From: a virus
Virus record (IMG/VR): IMGVR_UViG_3300042555_002425
Location: 1-27,125 of that record
Reading direction: 5' to 3' (one strand)
DNA: 27,125 nucleotides
Below are positions 15,475 to 20,968 of this stretch, one piece after another. The position numbers were made by a program, and so were the translations under genes. The notes beneath the pieces are model-generated. The model saw only the letters and a list, made by a program, of their open reading frames with translations, searched no databases and had not been told where the DNA came from. Every line of letters begins with the position of its first letter. The stretch's first letter is position 1.

Positions 15475-15635
15475 GCACCCCCGCCGACCGCCTGGCCCTG
15501 GGGGCCGCTGCCGTCGCCCACGGACTGGCCGCCATCTTCAGGGAGCGCTACGGCAGCAGCGCTCGCGCCGATTGGCTTGACGGGGTGGGATGCCACGCGC
15601 CGGGGGCCCGGCAAACCGTGCAGGAGGGGCGGTAA
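15471..15635 (+). CDS. Small hypothetical protein, 54 aa
   Basis: The ATG at 15471 overlaps the previous stop by 4 bp. The protein begins MSTPADRLALGAAAVAHGLA and ends with RARADWLDGVGCHAPG-like text and QTVQEGR. The first 25 residues form an Ala-rich amphipathic helix. The TAA shares one base with the ATG of the next gene (TAATG). It is supported by its place in the coupled string rather than by a known family. Confidence 0.55.
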   Translation: MSTPADRLALGAAAVAHGLAAIFRERYGSSARADWLDGVGCHAPGARQTVQEGR

Positions 15636-15925
15636 TGGGCGATCTCGTGTTTGGCCTTGTCGCTGGCTCTGGCTTGACCTGGGCCTTCCTGTCCCTTCGC
15701 CGCGACGGCCACTGGCGCGAGTTTGACGCCCGCCGCCGTGGCAGCAAGCCAGCGCCGCCATGCGGAGGCGGTGAGATCACGCTGGCTCAATGGGAGGCCG
15801 CGCGCACTCCCTTCATCGAAGGCAGCGTTCAGCGCGGCAACGGCAACGGCGGCCCCACCACACTCAAGCCGCCGATCAAGCCTCAGCCTCACGGCGGGCG
15901 GCAACTCCCCAACCTGTTCCCATGA
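15635..15925 (+). CDS. Small membrane-anchored protein, 96 aa
   Basis: Starting at the ATG at 15635, the protein reads MGDLVFGLVAGSGLTWAFLS, one hydrophobic helix with a following basic stop-transfer (LRRDGHWREFDARRRG). A cytoplasmic polar tail rich in Gly, Pro and Asn follows. This looks like an N-in/C-in or N-out/C-in single-pass protein. The frame is open further upstream, but those codons overlap the preceding gene and lack a start with context. Function unknown. Confidence 0.55.
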   Translation: MGDLVFGLVAGSGLTWAFLSLRRDGHWREFDARRRGSKPAPPCGGGEITLAQWEAARTPFIEGSVQRGNGNGGPTTLKPPIKPQPHGGRQLPNLFP

Positions 15926-16371
15926 CCGACCCCACGCAACCCCCCGCCCCACCCAGCCGCGCCGCCCTGGCGGCCGTGCTGGCTCAGGCTGCCGAGGGTG
16001 AGCCGCTGCTGGCTGATCGACCTGTGCCTGTCGATGACTGGATCACGCAGCGGGCGGACATGGCCAACGGGTGGAAGCTGTGGATCTGGTGGCTGCCCTC
16101 TGGTCAACTCGACCGACTGCGGGCCGCGACCGCGCCCGATGGCGCCTACTGGACCTACGGCTGCGATCGCTGGCCCGACTGGAACGCCGGCCCTGACGCC
16201 GTGGTGCTCAATCCGCTGGAGCACCTGATCACCCCGGAGCAACGCGAGCGACTGCGGCAGCGCCTGCTGACCTGCAGTTGCTGGCCTAAGCCCGACCCGC
16301 TGCCGGTGCCACCGCCGCCAACCCGGGAGCAGCTCGATGCGCTGTGGCCGCTTGAGGAGATGGCGTCGTGA
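15922..16371 (+). CDS. Hypothetical phage protein, 149 aa
   Basis: The ATG at 15922 gives a 4-bp overlap with the preceding stop. The protein starts MTDPTQPPAPPSRAALAAVL and has a Trp-rich middle (DMANGWKLWIWWLPSGQLDR, then TYGCDRWPDWNAGPD) and a C-terminal helical part (ITPEQRERLRQRLLTCSCW). The mixture of Trp clusters and Pro-rich ends is unusual, but I recognise no family. The upstream extension to 15790 is Arg/His shadow text and was rejected. Confidence 0.6.
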   Translation: MTDPTQPPAPPSRAALAAVLAQAAEGEPLLADRPVPVDDWITQRADMANGWKLWIWWLPSGQLDRLRAATAPDGAYWTYGCDRWPDWNAGPDAVVLNPLEHLITPEQRERLRQRLLTCSCWPKPDPLPVPPPPTREQLDALWPLEEMAS

Positions 16372-16574
16372 ATTGTCCGAAGTGTGAAGGCGCGTCAAAA
16401 GTGATCACCACTCGAAACGTGAAGGACCGGCCCGGCGCAAAGTGCCGTTACCGCCACTGCACTAAATGCCGCCATCGTTGGTATTCATTTACCCCGGCTG
16501 AAATTGCGCTTCCAGATAGCGCCGTGCATTGGTCATACGACTTAATTGAGGTCTATCACAAAGAGGCTCGATGA
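16368..16574 (+). CDS. Zinc-ribbon protein, NrdR/Ogr-like N-terminus
   Basis: This 68-residue protein starts with GTG in a GTGA overlap: MNCPKCEGASKVITTRNVKD, then CRYRHCTKCRHRWYSF. Two CxxC knuckles (CPKC and CTKC), a central R-x-R-x-C and the ending HRW-x-(S/T)F match the zinc-ribbon half of NrdR and of small phage transcription activators such as Ogr/Delta. Without the ATP-cone it cannot be NrdR itself. A DNA-binding regulator of phage genes is the likely role. Confidence 0.65.
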   Translation: MNCPKCEGASKVITTRNVKDRPGAKCRYRHCTKCRHRWYSFTPAEIALPDSAVHWSYDLIEVYHKEAR

Positions 16575-16966
16575 GACTAAGAAAACTTGCCGACCGTGAG
16601 GCCATGGTTCGCGCCGTGCTGGCCTTTGAGCCGACAGCCTTGGCGGCTGATGCCGCTGCAGAGCTGGGGATCCATCGGAGCACGTTCATCCGCATTCGGA
16701 CCGGACAGATGTGGCGCGAGGTGCTCCCGGAGCTGGGGCGATTGACGCGAGAGCAGACGGCGCGAACCTGCCCGGCGTGCGTCCACTGGGATCAACCTAA
16801 AACTGCAGAGACCAACCCTTGCGGCATTGATATTCCAGAGTGCAAGTCTCAGGGCCCCGGCTGGGCCCGGATCTGCAGCGCTTACATGGTTGCCGGAGGC
16901 ACAACGGCCCCCGCGCGAGACGAGAAACCCTCCGGCGATGCCACCCTATCAGGCTCAGGCTCATGA
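16571..16966 (+). CDS. HTH plus Cys-cluster protein, 131 aa
   Basis: Residues 1-55 include DREAMVRAVLAFEPTALAAD and AAELGIHRSTFIRIRTGQMW, a helix-turn-helix of the kind seen in small phage regulators, with HRSTFIRIR as the recognition helix. The following part has CPACVHWDQPK, NPCGIDIPEC and ARICSAYM, five or six cysteines that could bind zinc. The C-terminus is a short disordered tail. It overlaps both neighbours by 4 bp. A small transcription or replication regulator is inferred. Confidence 0.6.
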   Translation: MRLRKLADREAMVRAVLAFEPTALAADAAAELGIHRSTFIRIRTGQMWREVLPELGRLTREQTARTCPACVHWDQPKTAETNPCGIDIPECKSQGPGWARICSAYMVAGGTTAPARDEKPSGDATLSGSGS

Positions 16967-17367
16967 GCCCTTCCACCTGGCTCATGAGCCCTGGCACCAC
17001 CACCGAGGCGATCGATGCTGCCCTGGAGCAGCTGCTGCAGGCCGTCGCTGAGGAGACCGCCGGGCACCGGAGCGCAACACAGCTGCTGGCTGATGCTGAG
17101 GCGCGGCTGGCGCAGATGGAGGCCGACTGCGCCGAGGCAATCGAGCAGTGCTGCCGCCTGGCGGAGGATCGCATCGCCGCCGATCGCCAGGCGGCCGAGG
17201 AGCGAGGCCAGCTGATCGAGCGAACTTGGGTGCTGGGGCTGATCGGGATGATGCTGGAGGGGCTCCAGGAGAGCGGCGCTGCCGCAGCCTCGCTGCAGAG
17301 CCTGCGGCGGATGGTCGAGGAGGGGCCGATAGAGATCGGGGTGCCGGGCTCAGAGTTGGTAGGCTGA
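16963..17367 (+). CDS. Coiled-coil protein, 134 aa (last gene of rightward run)
   Basis: From the ATG at 16963 (4-bp overlap) the protein reads MSPSTWLMSPGTTTEAIDAA, then a long helical region (QLLADAEARLAQMEADCAEA, CRLAEDRIAADRQAAEERGQ) with strong heptad character. It ends in a hydrophobic helix (RTWVLGLIGMMLEGLQE) and an acidic end. The track-like upstream extension is rejected because it covers the previous gene. It is directly followed by a strong terminator, so it closes the operon that starts near 12341. Confidence 0.6.
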   Translation: MSPSTWLMSPGTTTEAIDAALEQLLQAVAEETAGHRSATQLLADAEARLAQMEADCAEAIEQCCRLAEDRIAADRQAAEERGQLIERTWVLGLIGMMLEGLQESGAAAASLQSLRRMVEEGPIEIGVPGSELVG

Positions 17368-17391
17368 GCGAGTGCGTGGGTGCATGAGATC

Positions 17392-17424
17392 AACCCCGGC
17401 CGTCTCTACGGGCCGGGGTTTTTT
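17392..17424 (+). terminator. Rho-independent terminator of the rightward operon
   Basis: AACCCCGGCC (17392-17401) pairs perfectly with GGCCGGGGTT (17411-17420) across a 9-nt loop, followed at once by a T-run (to 17424). It lies 24 bp after the stop of the last gene at 17367. Confidence 0.9.
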
Positions 17425-17463
17425 GTTGGGCTTGGAAATGCGCTTCCGGGAGTCGCACCCGGT

Positions 17464-17529
17464 GTGCAGCTGGCGCCCGGCATTGCAGACGGGTCGCCTG
17501 TGGTTCGGCAATCGATTTGCCAGCTGCAC
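17464..17529. repeat. Long inverted repeat with internal hairpins
   Basis: GTGCAGCTGGC (17464-17474) is the exact complement of GCCAGCTGCAC (17519-17529), 44 nt apart. Inside, GGCGCCCG (17472-17479) can pair with CGGGTCGCC (17490-17498, one bulge), and GGCAA (17507-17511) can pair with TTGCC (17517-17521). The whole can fold as a branched structure. It is not a tRNA, and its strand and role are unclear: structured RNA, recombination site or protein-binding site. Confidence 0.6.
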
Positions 17530-17604
17530 CTATAGCCGCTTACCTGCGCGGCCCACTTCTTAGCCCCTCAGGGAGCGCCAAGCGCATGGCCATCCTAGGG
17601 CATG

Positions 17605-17629
17605 AAAAAGCCCCCCGGTGATCGGGGGC
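17605..17629 (-). terminator. Rho-independent terminator for leftward transcription
   Basis: On the minus strand GCCCCC (17629-17624) pairs with GGGGGC (17615-17610), and the T-run lies at 17609-17605. It would end transcripts coming from the 17725-17994 gene after they pass the two CCCCGC hairpins. Confidence 0.75.
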
Positions 17630-17639
17630 GGTGTAGTAA

Positions 17640-17718
17640 ATGCTCGTCCCCGCGTGTGCGGGGAATTGATGCCAGAAGCCAAGAAGCTACGGGCCATCCC
17701 CGCGCTTGCGGGGACAGG
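17640..17718 (-). repeat. Two type I-E CRISPR-repeat-like stem-loops
   Basis: Two 18-nt units, TCCCCGCGTGTGCGGGGA (17647-17664) and TCCCCGCGCTTGCGGGGA (17697-17714), each form a 7-bp stem with a 4-nt loop. That is the same stem (UCCCCGC/GCGGGGA) and loop size as the E. coli-type I-E CRISPR repeat. They start 50 bp apart. On the minus strand the unit nearer the gene continues as TGGCCCG, like the 3' handle of several I-E repeats. A true I-E array has about 61-bp spacing, so this is not a normal array. The units lie in the 3' untranslated part of the 17725-17994 gene, before the terminator. Confidence 0.6.
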
Positions 17719-17724
17719 TTGAGC

Positions 17725-17994
17725 TTAACAGGGCTCCATGTAGACCCGAACCATCCCGGTAGCAGCTGACAGCTCACAGCCGGAGGAGGGAGGTGCGGCG
17801 GCGTAGCCGTAGCCCGCCTGGCCAGATGGATCTTGGCCAGGGAGGGGGTTGTAGGGATGAAACGCGCAGACCTTGCGGTTGCCGGTCCAGCAGCGGAGCG
17901 CCTTAATCCGGGCCTCGTATTCGTCGGCTGCGGTCACGACCGCCTCAACTGCGTCGGGAAGATTGCGGCCGGTGATGGTGGTTTTGAATTTCAT
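17725..17994 (-). CDS. Hypothetical phage protein, 89 aa
   Basis: The protein begins MKFKTTITGRNLPDAVEAVV and continues TAADEYEARIKALRCWTGNR. That is a beta strand, a conserved-looking 'A-x-Y-E-A-R-I-K-A' helix and a short strand, followed by a Gly/Ala/Pro-rich tail (GQAGYGYAAAPPSSG). No family is recognised. It has its own leader, which is repeated before the 19221-19424 gene, and its transcript would carry the two CRISPR-repeat-like hairpins and then terminate at 17605. Confidence 0.6.
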   Translation of the reverse strand: MKFKTTITGRNLPDAVEAVVTAADEYEARIKALRCWTGNRKVCAFHPYNPLPGQDPSGQAGYGYAAAPPSSGCELSAATGMVRVYMEPC

Positions 17995-18097
17995 GGCTGG
18001 TGGTGGGTGGCGGCGGGATCCCTCCCCCCGGTCCCCATACTGTAACCCATGCGTGACGGCATAGGAGAGTCAGTGCTGGCCGGTTCACGAATTGTCA
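17995..18097 (-). promoter_or_regulatory. Duplicated leader/promoter block, copy 1
   Basis: The first 66 bases upstream of this gene's ATG, taken together with the ATG region (17991-18060), match 19421-19490 at 63 of 70 positions. A second similar patch (around 18071-18097 versus 19501-19526) extends the similarity. Read leftward, the block contains CACGCATGGGTTACAGT, then a G6 run and a conserved stretch up to the ATG. No standard -35 box is visible. The identity of non-coding sequence before two unrelated small genes points to a shared promoter and 5' UTR. Confidence 0.6.
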
Positions 18098-18360
18098 TCA
18101 GCCAGCCGCCGCCGCTGGGCCCTTCTCTGTTGCACCCGCTCTGTTATGTCGGGCCTCGCCCTGCTCTGCCGCACTCGCTCCGCCACGTTGTCCCGCCCCT
18201 CTGGGGTGAGCCTGAGCCAGCAGCGCTGGCACAGATCGCCATGCACTCCGGTGTGAAGGGTCGGGCAGGCCTGGCAGGGCACGCGCACCACGGGGGGCAG
18301 CCGCTCGGCTTGCCGCTCGCGGTAGCGGCGGCTGCGGGCGGCGGCGGTGGGGTCATTCAC
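18085..18360 (-). CDS. Basic zinc-finger-like protein, 91 aa, SRRYRERQAE type
   Basis: The protein starts MNDPTAAARSRRYRERQAER, a very basic helix. It then has VPCQACPTLHTGVHGDLCQR CW-type cysteines (two CxxC pairs) and a basic helical tail (AERVRQSRARPDITERVQQR). The N-terminal 17 residues are shared with the next gene upstream, down to DNA level. The last 13 bases overlap the regulatory block copy 1. A small nucleic-acid-binding protein is likely. The gene start overlaps the upstream stop by 8 bp. Confidence 0.65.
   Translation of the reverse strand: MNDPTAAARSRRYRERQAERLPPVVRVPCQACPTLHTGVHGDLCQRCWLRLTPEGRDNVAERVRQSRARPDITERVQQRRAQRRRLADDNS
18304..18354. repeat. 51-bp direct repeat (copy 1) encoding SRRYRERQAE module
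   Basis: This 51-bp stretch matches 18590-18640 at 49 positions, same orientation, and encodes the shared N-terminal module of two adjacent genes. Confidence 0.9.
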
Positions 18361-18649
18361 TGGGCAGCTTCAGGATGTTGGCACCACAGGCTGGGCATGA
18401 AATCTTGGCCCGTTGCGTCATCGTCCAGGAATCCCACGCTGACATGGACTCGTCGTAGGTTCCGTCTTCACGCCACCAGTTCTTTTGATCAGGAAAAATT
18501 AGCTTGTCAGCGTCAAGCACGACGCCGCAGTTGTCACAGCTTTGTAGGTTCATGGCGGGAGTTGTGGGGTCGTCAGGCATGGCCGCGATCTCGGCTTGTC
18601 GCTCGCGGTAGCGGCGGCTGCGGGCGGCGCCGGTGGGGTCGTTAGACAT
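18353..18649 (-). CDS. Zinc-ribbon protein, 98 aa, SRRYRERQAE type
   Basis: Starting at the ATG at 18649 (TGATG overlap with the upstream stop), the protein reads MSNDPTGAARSRRYRERQAE. After a short linker come SCDNCGVVLDADKLIF and, near the end, ISCPACGANILKLPSE: a two-knuckle (CxxC...CxxC) zinc ribbon separated by about 45 residues with WWREDGTYDESMSAWDSW between. A strong purine-rich AGGGGAAGG lies 6 bp upstream of the ATG. The upstream extension of the frame was rejected. Probably a DNA- or RNA-binding phage protein. Confidence 0.7.
   Translation of the reverse strand: MSNDPTGAARSRRYRERQAEIAAMPDDPTTPAMNLQSCDNCGVVLDADKLIFPDQKNWWREDGTYDESMSAWDSWTMTQRAKISCPACGANILKLPSE
18590..18640. repeat. 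51-bp direct repeat (copy 2) encoding SRRYRERQAE module
   Basis: Second copy of the repeat at 18304-18354; two mismatches. Both copies begin 9 bp inside their gene starts. Confidence 0.9.
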
Positions 18650-18990
18650 CAGCGCCTTCCCCTGGCGCGGCGTGCGCGCCGCTTGCGGCCGATGGGGCTG
18701 CCTCGCTTGGCCCCAATAAGTAGGCGACACAGCGGCTCGAGCCTGGCCGCAGCGCGACGGGCTGCAATGCCAACGGGGCGGAAGGCTGCCACCAGCTGAT
18801 TGGCGGCGGCTTGCAGGCTTTCTAAGGATTGACGTCTTTCTCTATTCCAGCGCTCTGAACTGGTCTCAAGTCTGCTGCCGTCTTGAAGAGCGGCCAAAAA
18901 CCTTTTCTGATAAGGCTGTGGGGCGATTGGGCTTGATGCCATGGCTAGGTAGTCGCTGAGGGTTGGTGGCGGTGAATCGGGGTCAGGCAT
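18649..18990 (-). CDS. Helical protein with very basic tail, 113 aa
   Basis: The ATG at 18990 overlaps the upstream gene by 8 bp. The protein begins MPDPDSPPPTLSDYLAMASS and has a helical middle (WNRERRQSLESLQAAANQLV, AAFRPVGIAARRAAARLEPL). It ends GRKRRARRARGRR, a 13-residue Arg/Lys tail typical of nucleic-acid binding. The ORF start at 19041 would add 17 Pro/Trp-rich residues that lie inside the upstream gene, so it is not used. No family recognised. Confidence 0.6.
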   Translation of the reverse strand: MPDPDSPPPTLSDYLAMASSPIAPQPYQKRFLAALQDGSRLETSSERWNRERRQSLESLQAAANQLVAAFRPVGIAARRAAARLEPLCRLLIGAKRGSPIGRKRRARRARGRR

Positions 18991-19165
18991 CGCCAATCTC
19001 CACCATGGCGGGCCAATCGGGCATGGTCGGGTCGTAGGCATCCTCCAGAGCCGAACGCAGTCGGCGCCGGGTGACGCGGATCACGCCGCCATCGGCGCCC
19101 CATTCGTGGGAGTTGCCGCCCATGTGCGTGCGTGCCAAAACGTCGTCAACGGTTGGGACAGTCAT
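18983..19165 (-). CDS. Small hypothetical protein, 60 aa
   Basis: The ATG at 19165 gives MTVPTVDDVLARTHMGGNSH, then EWGADGGVIRVTRRRLRSAL and a tail MVEIGDA. A TTG three codons upstream is a less likely start. It overlaps the next gene by 8 bp. The VIRVTRRRLRSALEDAY segment could be a strand plus helix. No family is recognised. The 55-bp gap upstream (19166-19220) contains GCCGGA/TCCGGC (19191-19207), a hairpin without a T-run. Confidence 0.55.
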   Translation of the reverse strand: MTVPTVDDVLARTHMGGNSHEWGADGGVIRVTRRRLRSALEDAYDPTMPDWPAMVEIGDA

Positions 19166-19220
19166 TGAAGGCAATGCAGTGGAATGGGTTGCCGGATAGG
19201 CTCCGGCGGGCCGTGGGGGG

Positions 19221-19424
19221 TCAAATGGCAGAGCTGTATTTGCCGGACTCGTAGCGAACAGCGCTGTAGAAGCGCTTGCCGCGAGGGCGTTTCAGGATCA
19301 GCGATTGCCGAGTGATGGGCGTTTTGCACCAGCCCGCCATGTCGGGAGTAACGGTGAAATCCTTTTCTTTGATGATCTGGTAGGTGATGCCTTCAATCGT
19401 GACGGTGGGAAGTGCGATGGTCAT
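19221..19424 (-). CDS. Small hypothetical protein, 67 aa
   Basis: The ATG at 19424 is chosen because it falls at the same place in the duplicated leader as the ATG of the 17725-17994 gene; the 14 codons upstream belong to the leader. The protein begins MTIALPTVTIEGITYQIIKE, then KDFTVTPDMAGWCKTPITRQ and a basic C-terminal strand pattern (LKRPRGKRFYSAVRYESGKY). Its composition is mostly beta strands with a basic face. No family recognised. Confidence 0.6.
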   Translation of the reverse strand: MTIALPTVTIEGITYQIIKEKDFTVTPDMAGWCKTPITRQSLILKRPRGKRFYSAVRYESGKYSSAI

Positions 19425-19526
19425 GGCTGCTGGTGGGTGGTGGCGGGATCTCTCCCCCCGATGCACACACTGTAACCCATGCGTGACGGCCTGCTCTGCC
19501 CATTGGTGGCCAGTTCACGAATCGTC
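19425..19526 (-). promoter_or_regulatory. Duplicated leader/promoter block, copy 2
   Basis: Second copy of the block at 17995-18097, with the same leftward GTTACAGT element, G6 run and ATG position. The conserved TTCACGAAT(T/C)GTC patch lies at 19512-19526. Its presence before a second unrelated gene is the main evidence that it is regulatory. Confidence 0.6.
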
Positions 19527-19530
19527 GCAA

Positions 19531-19707
19531 TCACCCCAGCAGCTGCCGCACCCGCCAGCGGGAGCAATCCAACCGGCGGGCGATCTCGCGCTGACTGACC
19601 CCCTCGCGCCTCCAGCGGCGGGCCCGGTCGCGGTCGGTTTCGAGTGCCCAGGCGAGCAGCAGGACAGGGAGCAGCAGCAGGGCCAGGGCCCAGGCGATGG
19701 TGGTCAT
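19531..19707 (-). CDS. Membrane-anchored helix-turn-helix protein, 58 aa
   Basis: An ATG at 19707 opens MTTIAWALALLLLPVLLLAW, a clean single transmembrane helix. A short charged linker (ALETDRDRARRWRREG) leads to VSQREIARRLDCSRWRVRQL, a textbook homeodomain-like/Sigma70 region 4-type helix-turn-helix. The two features in only 58 residues suggest a DNA-binding domain tethered to the membrane, although the helix could also be a buried strand in a complex. It is divergent from the 19838 operon and may act on the palindromes between them. The larger overlapping frame is compositional shadow. Confidence 0.65.
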   Translation of the reverse strand: MTTIAWALALLLLPVLLLAWALETDRDRARRWRREGVSQREIARRLDCSRWRVRQLLG

Positions 19708-19752
19708 GGTGGGGAATGCTGTGGAAGCCTCCAGGGGGCAGCGCCCGCGCCT

Positions 19753-19816
19753 GGTGACTCAATCACCTTAGCGCTTAGCGGATTCCTTGCCGCTCAGGCT
19801 TCCGATGGCTTAAGAT
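19753..19816 (+). promoter_or_regulatory. Promoter and operator-like palindrome before the rightward early operon
   Basis: TTGCCG (19787-19792) and TAAGAT (19811-19816) are separated by 18 bp, a fair sigma-70-type pair, placing transcription start near 19823, 15 bp before the ATG at 19838. Just upstream GGTGA-CTCAA-TCACC (19753-19767) is a perfect inverted repeat that could bind a dimeric regulator. A GGGG/CCCC hairpin (19820-19833) lies in the short leader. Confidence 0.45.
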
Positions 19817-19837
19817 CTAGGGGTCTGCACCCCACCT

Positions 19838-20545
19838 ATGGAGCCAAGTCTCTCCACTGAACTGGCCATAAGAGCCTTCGACGCTGATGCCGCGTTTTCT
19901 GCGGCGTTGGCGGAGTTTCAGGCGGGCCCCCGCGAAGAGTCGCTCGCCGCCGATGCCCGCCGCGCCAGCGAGCACGGACTCTCCTGGTATGCCCGGCCAT
20001 CAGAGGTAGCCGCCTTTCAGGTCGTGCTCTGTCACAAGGGCGGGGCAGAGAGAGAGGCCGATGGCCAATCGATTTCAGCCCTGCTGGCGGGGCTGCTCGG
20101 GCACCCGCTGGCGCACGATGTTGCGATCCTGGCTGCTCAGGCTTCTGAGCCGGAGCAAAAGGCGATCACGCTGGGCCCTGAGCACGAGGCGACCCCTGCC
20201 GGCGGCGCCACTGCCGCCGCCGGCCGCGTTGCAATGGCCCCCGCCCCCGCCCAGCTCGCCGCCGAATCCCTGGCCGCCGCCACCGGTGGCGTGGTCGTGG
20301 CTGAGGTGGCGGCCGGTCCCGATCCCGATGCAACCCAGCCACTCACCGATGAGCAGAAGGCGGTTTGCGTAGGGATGATCAAGGCGTTGTCGGCGGACCA
20401 GCGCAATAAGTTCACGATCAGTTTCCGCGACGCTTTCCGCGTGCCCCGGGAGGCCAAGGCCATCGCCCCGCTGATCACCGAGGTTCGGCACATGGAGTTC
20501 TGCGACCGCTGGAGTATCGAGGCCTCGGGGGGCGTGGCCCCATGA
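19838..20545 (+). CDS. Hypothetical phage protein, 235 aa
   Basis: First gene of the rightward replication/regulation operon. The N-terminal region (MEPSLSTELAIRAFDADAAF, then FQVVLCHKGGAEREADGQSI) is followed by an Ala/Pro-rich linker (about residues 110-160). A distinct C-terminal domain begins at QPLTDEQKAVCVGMIKALSA and continues DQRNKFTISFRDAFRVPREA. The C-terminal domain has the look of a conserved module (helices plus a short strand), but I cannot name it. It overlaps the next gene by 4 bp. Confidence 0.65.
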   Translation: MEPSLSTELAIRAFDADAAFSAALAEFQAGPREESLAADARRASEHGLSWYARPSEVAAFQVVLCHKGGAEREADGQSISALLAGLLGHPLAHDVAILAAQASEPEQKAITLGPEHEATPAGGATAAAGRVAMAPAPAQLAAESLAAATGGVVVAEVAAGPDPDATQPLTDEQKAVCVGMIKALSADQRNKFTISFRDAFRVPREAKAIAPLITEVRHMEFCDRWSIEASGGVAP

Positions 20546-20847
20546 ATCCACTTCACAGCCGCAACCGCCTGACCCGCGCCATCGACCTGCTGCAACTTGA
20601 ATCTGATGCCCACCAACGAGAGCTACTGCGACTCCGGCACCAGGTTGGCTCCCAGGCCCGTCCCGATCTGGTCGGCCACCTGCTCCACCACTCCCGAGCC
20701 ATCGACACTCTCGAACGCCATCAGCGAGAGCTCCACGAACTCCTCGATCACCCGCCACGGCTGGGTGGTGCAGCACCGCAACGGGCGGTGGCTGGACCCG
20801 CAAGGGATCTGGACCGACCGGCTGGAGTGGGCATGGTGGCTGCTTGA
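20542..20847 (+). CDS. Coiled-coil protein; frame breaks off near 20755
   Basis: The ATG at 20542 overlaps the previous stop by 4 bp. About 70 residues of clear helical text follow (LTRAIDLLQLESDAHQRELL, HHSRAIDTLERHQRELHELL). After about 20750 the frame turns into Ala/Arg/Pro-rich shadow text, while convincing protein sequence continues in the +1 frame (HGWVVQHRNGRWLDPQGIW). Either this gene overlaps a second gene, or the two halves were once one protein of about 142 residues and a frameshift (or programmed slip near CGATCACCCGCCACGG) separates them. Confidence 0.5.
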   Translation: MNPLHSRNRLTRAIDLLQLESDAHQRELLRLRHQVGSQARPDLVGHLLHHSRAIDTLERHQRELHELLDHPPRLGGAAPQRAVAGPARDLDRPAGVGMVAA

Positions 20848-20968
20848 CCCCCACGTGGCCGCTGCCCGGGTGCAGCGGCTGGGCATCAACCTGGCCGTTT
20901 GCCAGCTGGTGCCAATGACCCTCACCGCCCACCCGGCCACCCCTTGGCAGTGGCACGCCGATGGATGA
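20765..20968 (+). CDS. Trp-rich protein or second half of a frameshifted gene, 67 aa
   Basis: If separate, the likely start is GTG at 20765 or 20768. The protein reads VVQHRNGRWLDPQGIWTDRL, then EWAWWLLDPHVAAARVQRLG and a C-terminal HPATPWQWHADG. It is rich in Trp and basic residues, and its real-protein character begins a few codons upstream of the GTG, in line with fusion to the 20542 frame by a +1 shift. The stop overlaps the ATG of the next gene by 8 bp. No family recognised. Confidence 0.5.
   Translation: MVQHRNGRWLDPQGIWTDRLEWAWWLLDPHVAAARVQRLGINLAVCQLVPMTLTAHPATPWQWHADG

Noticed and set aside
17446-17462. tRNA T-arm-like hairpin (CCGGG-7 nt-CCCGG) on the minus strand
   Set aside because: The loop reads TGCGACT rather than TTCRANY, and no acceptor, D or anticodon arms can be placed around it.
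17640-17718. A true CRISPR array
   Set aside because: Only two units, 50 bp apart, with different flanks and no cas genes; listed instead as repeat-like hairpins.
20075-20956. Minus-strand ORF of 293 residues
   Set aside because: It lies opposite several coupled plus genes and has low-complexity Gly/Val/Arg text without recognisable motifs.
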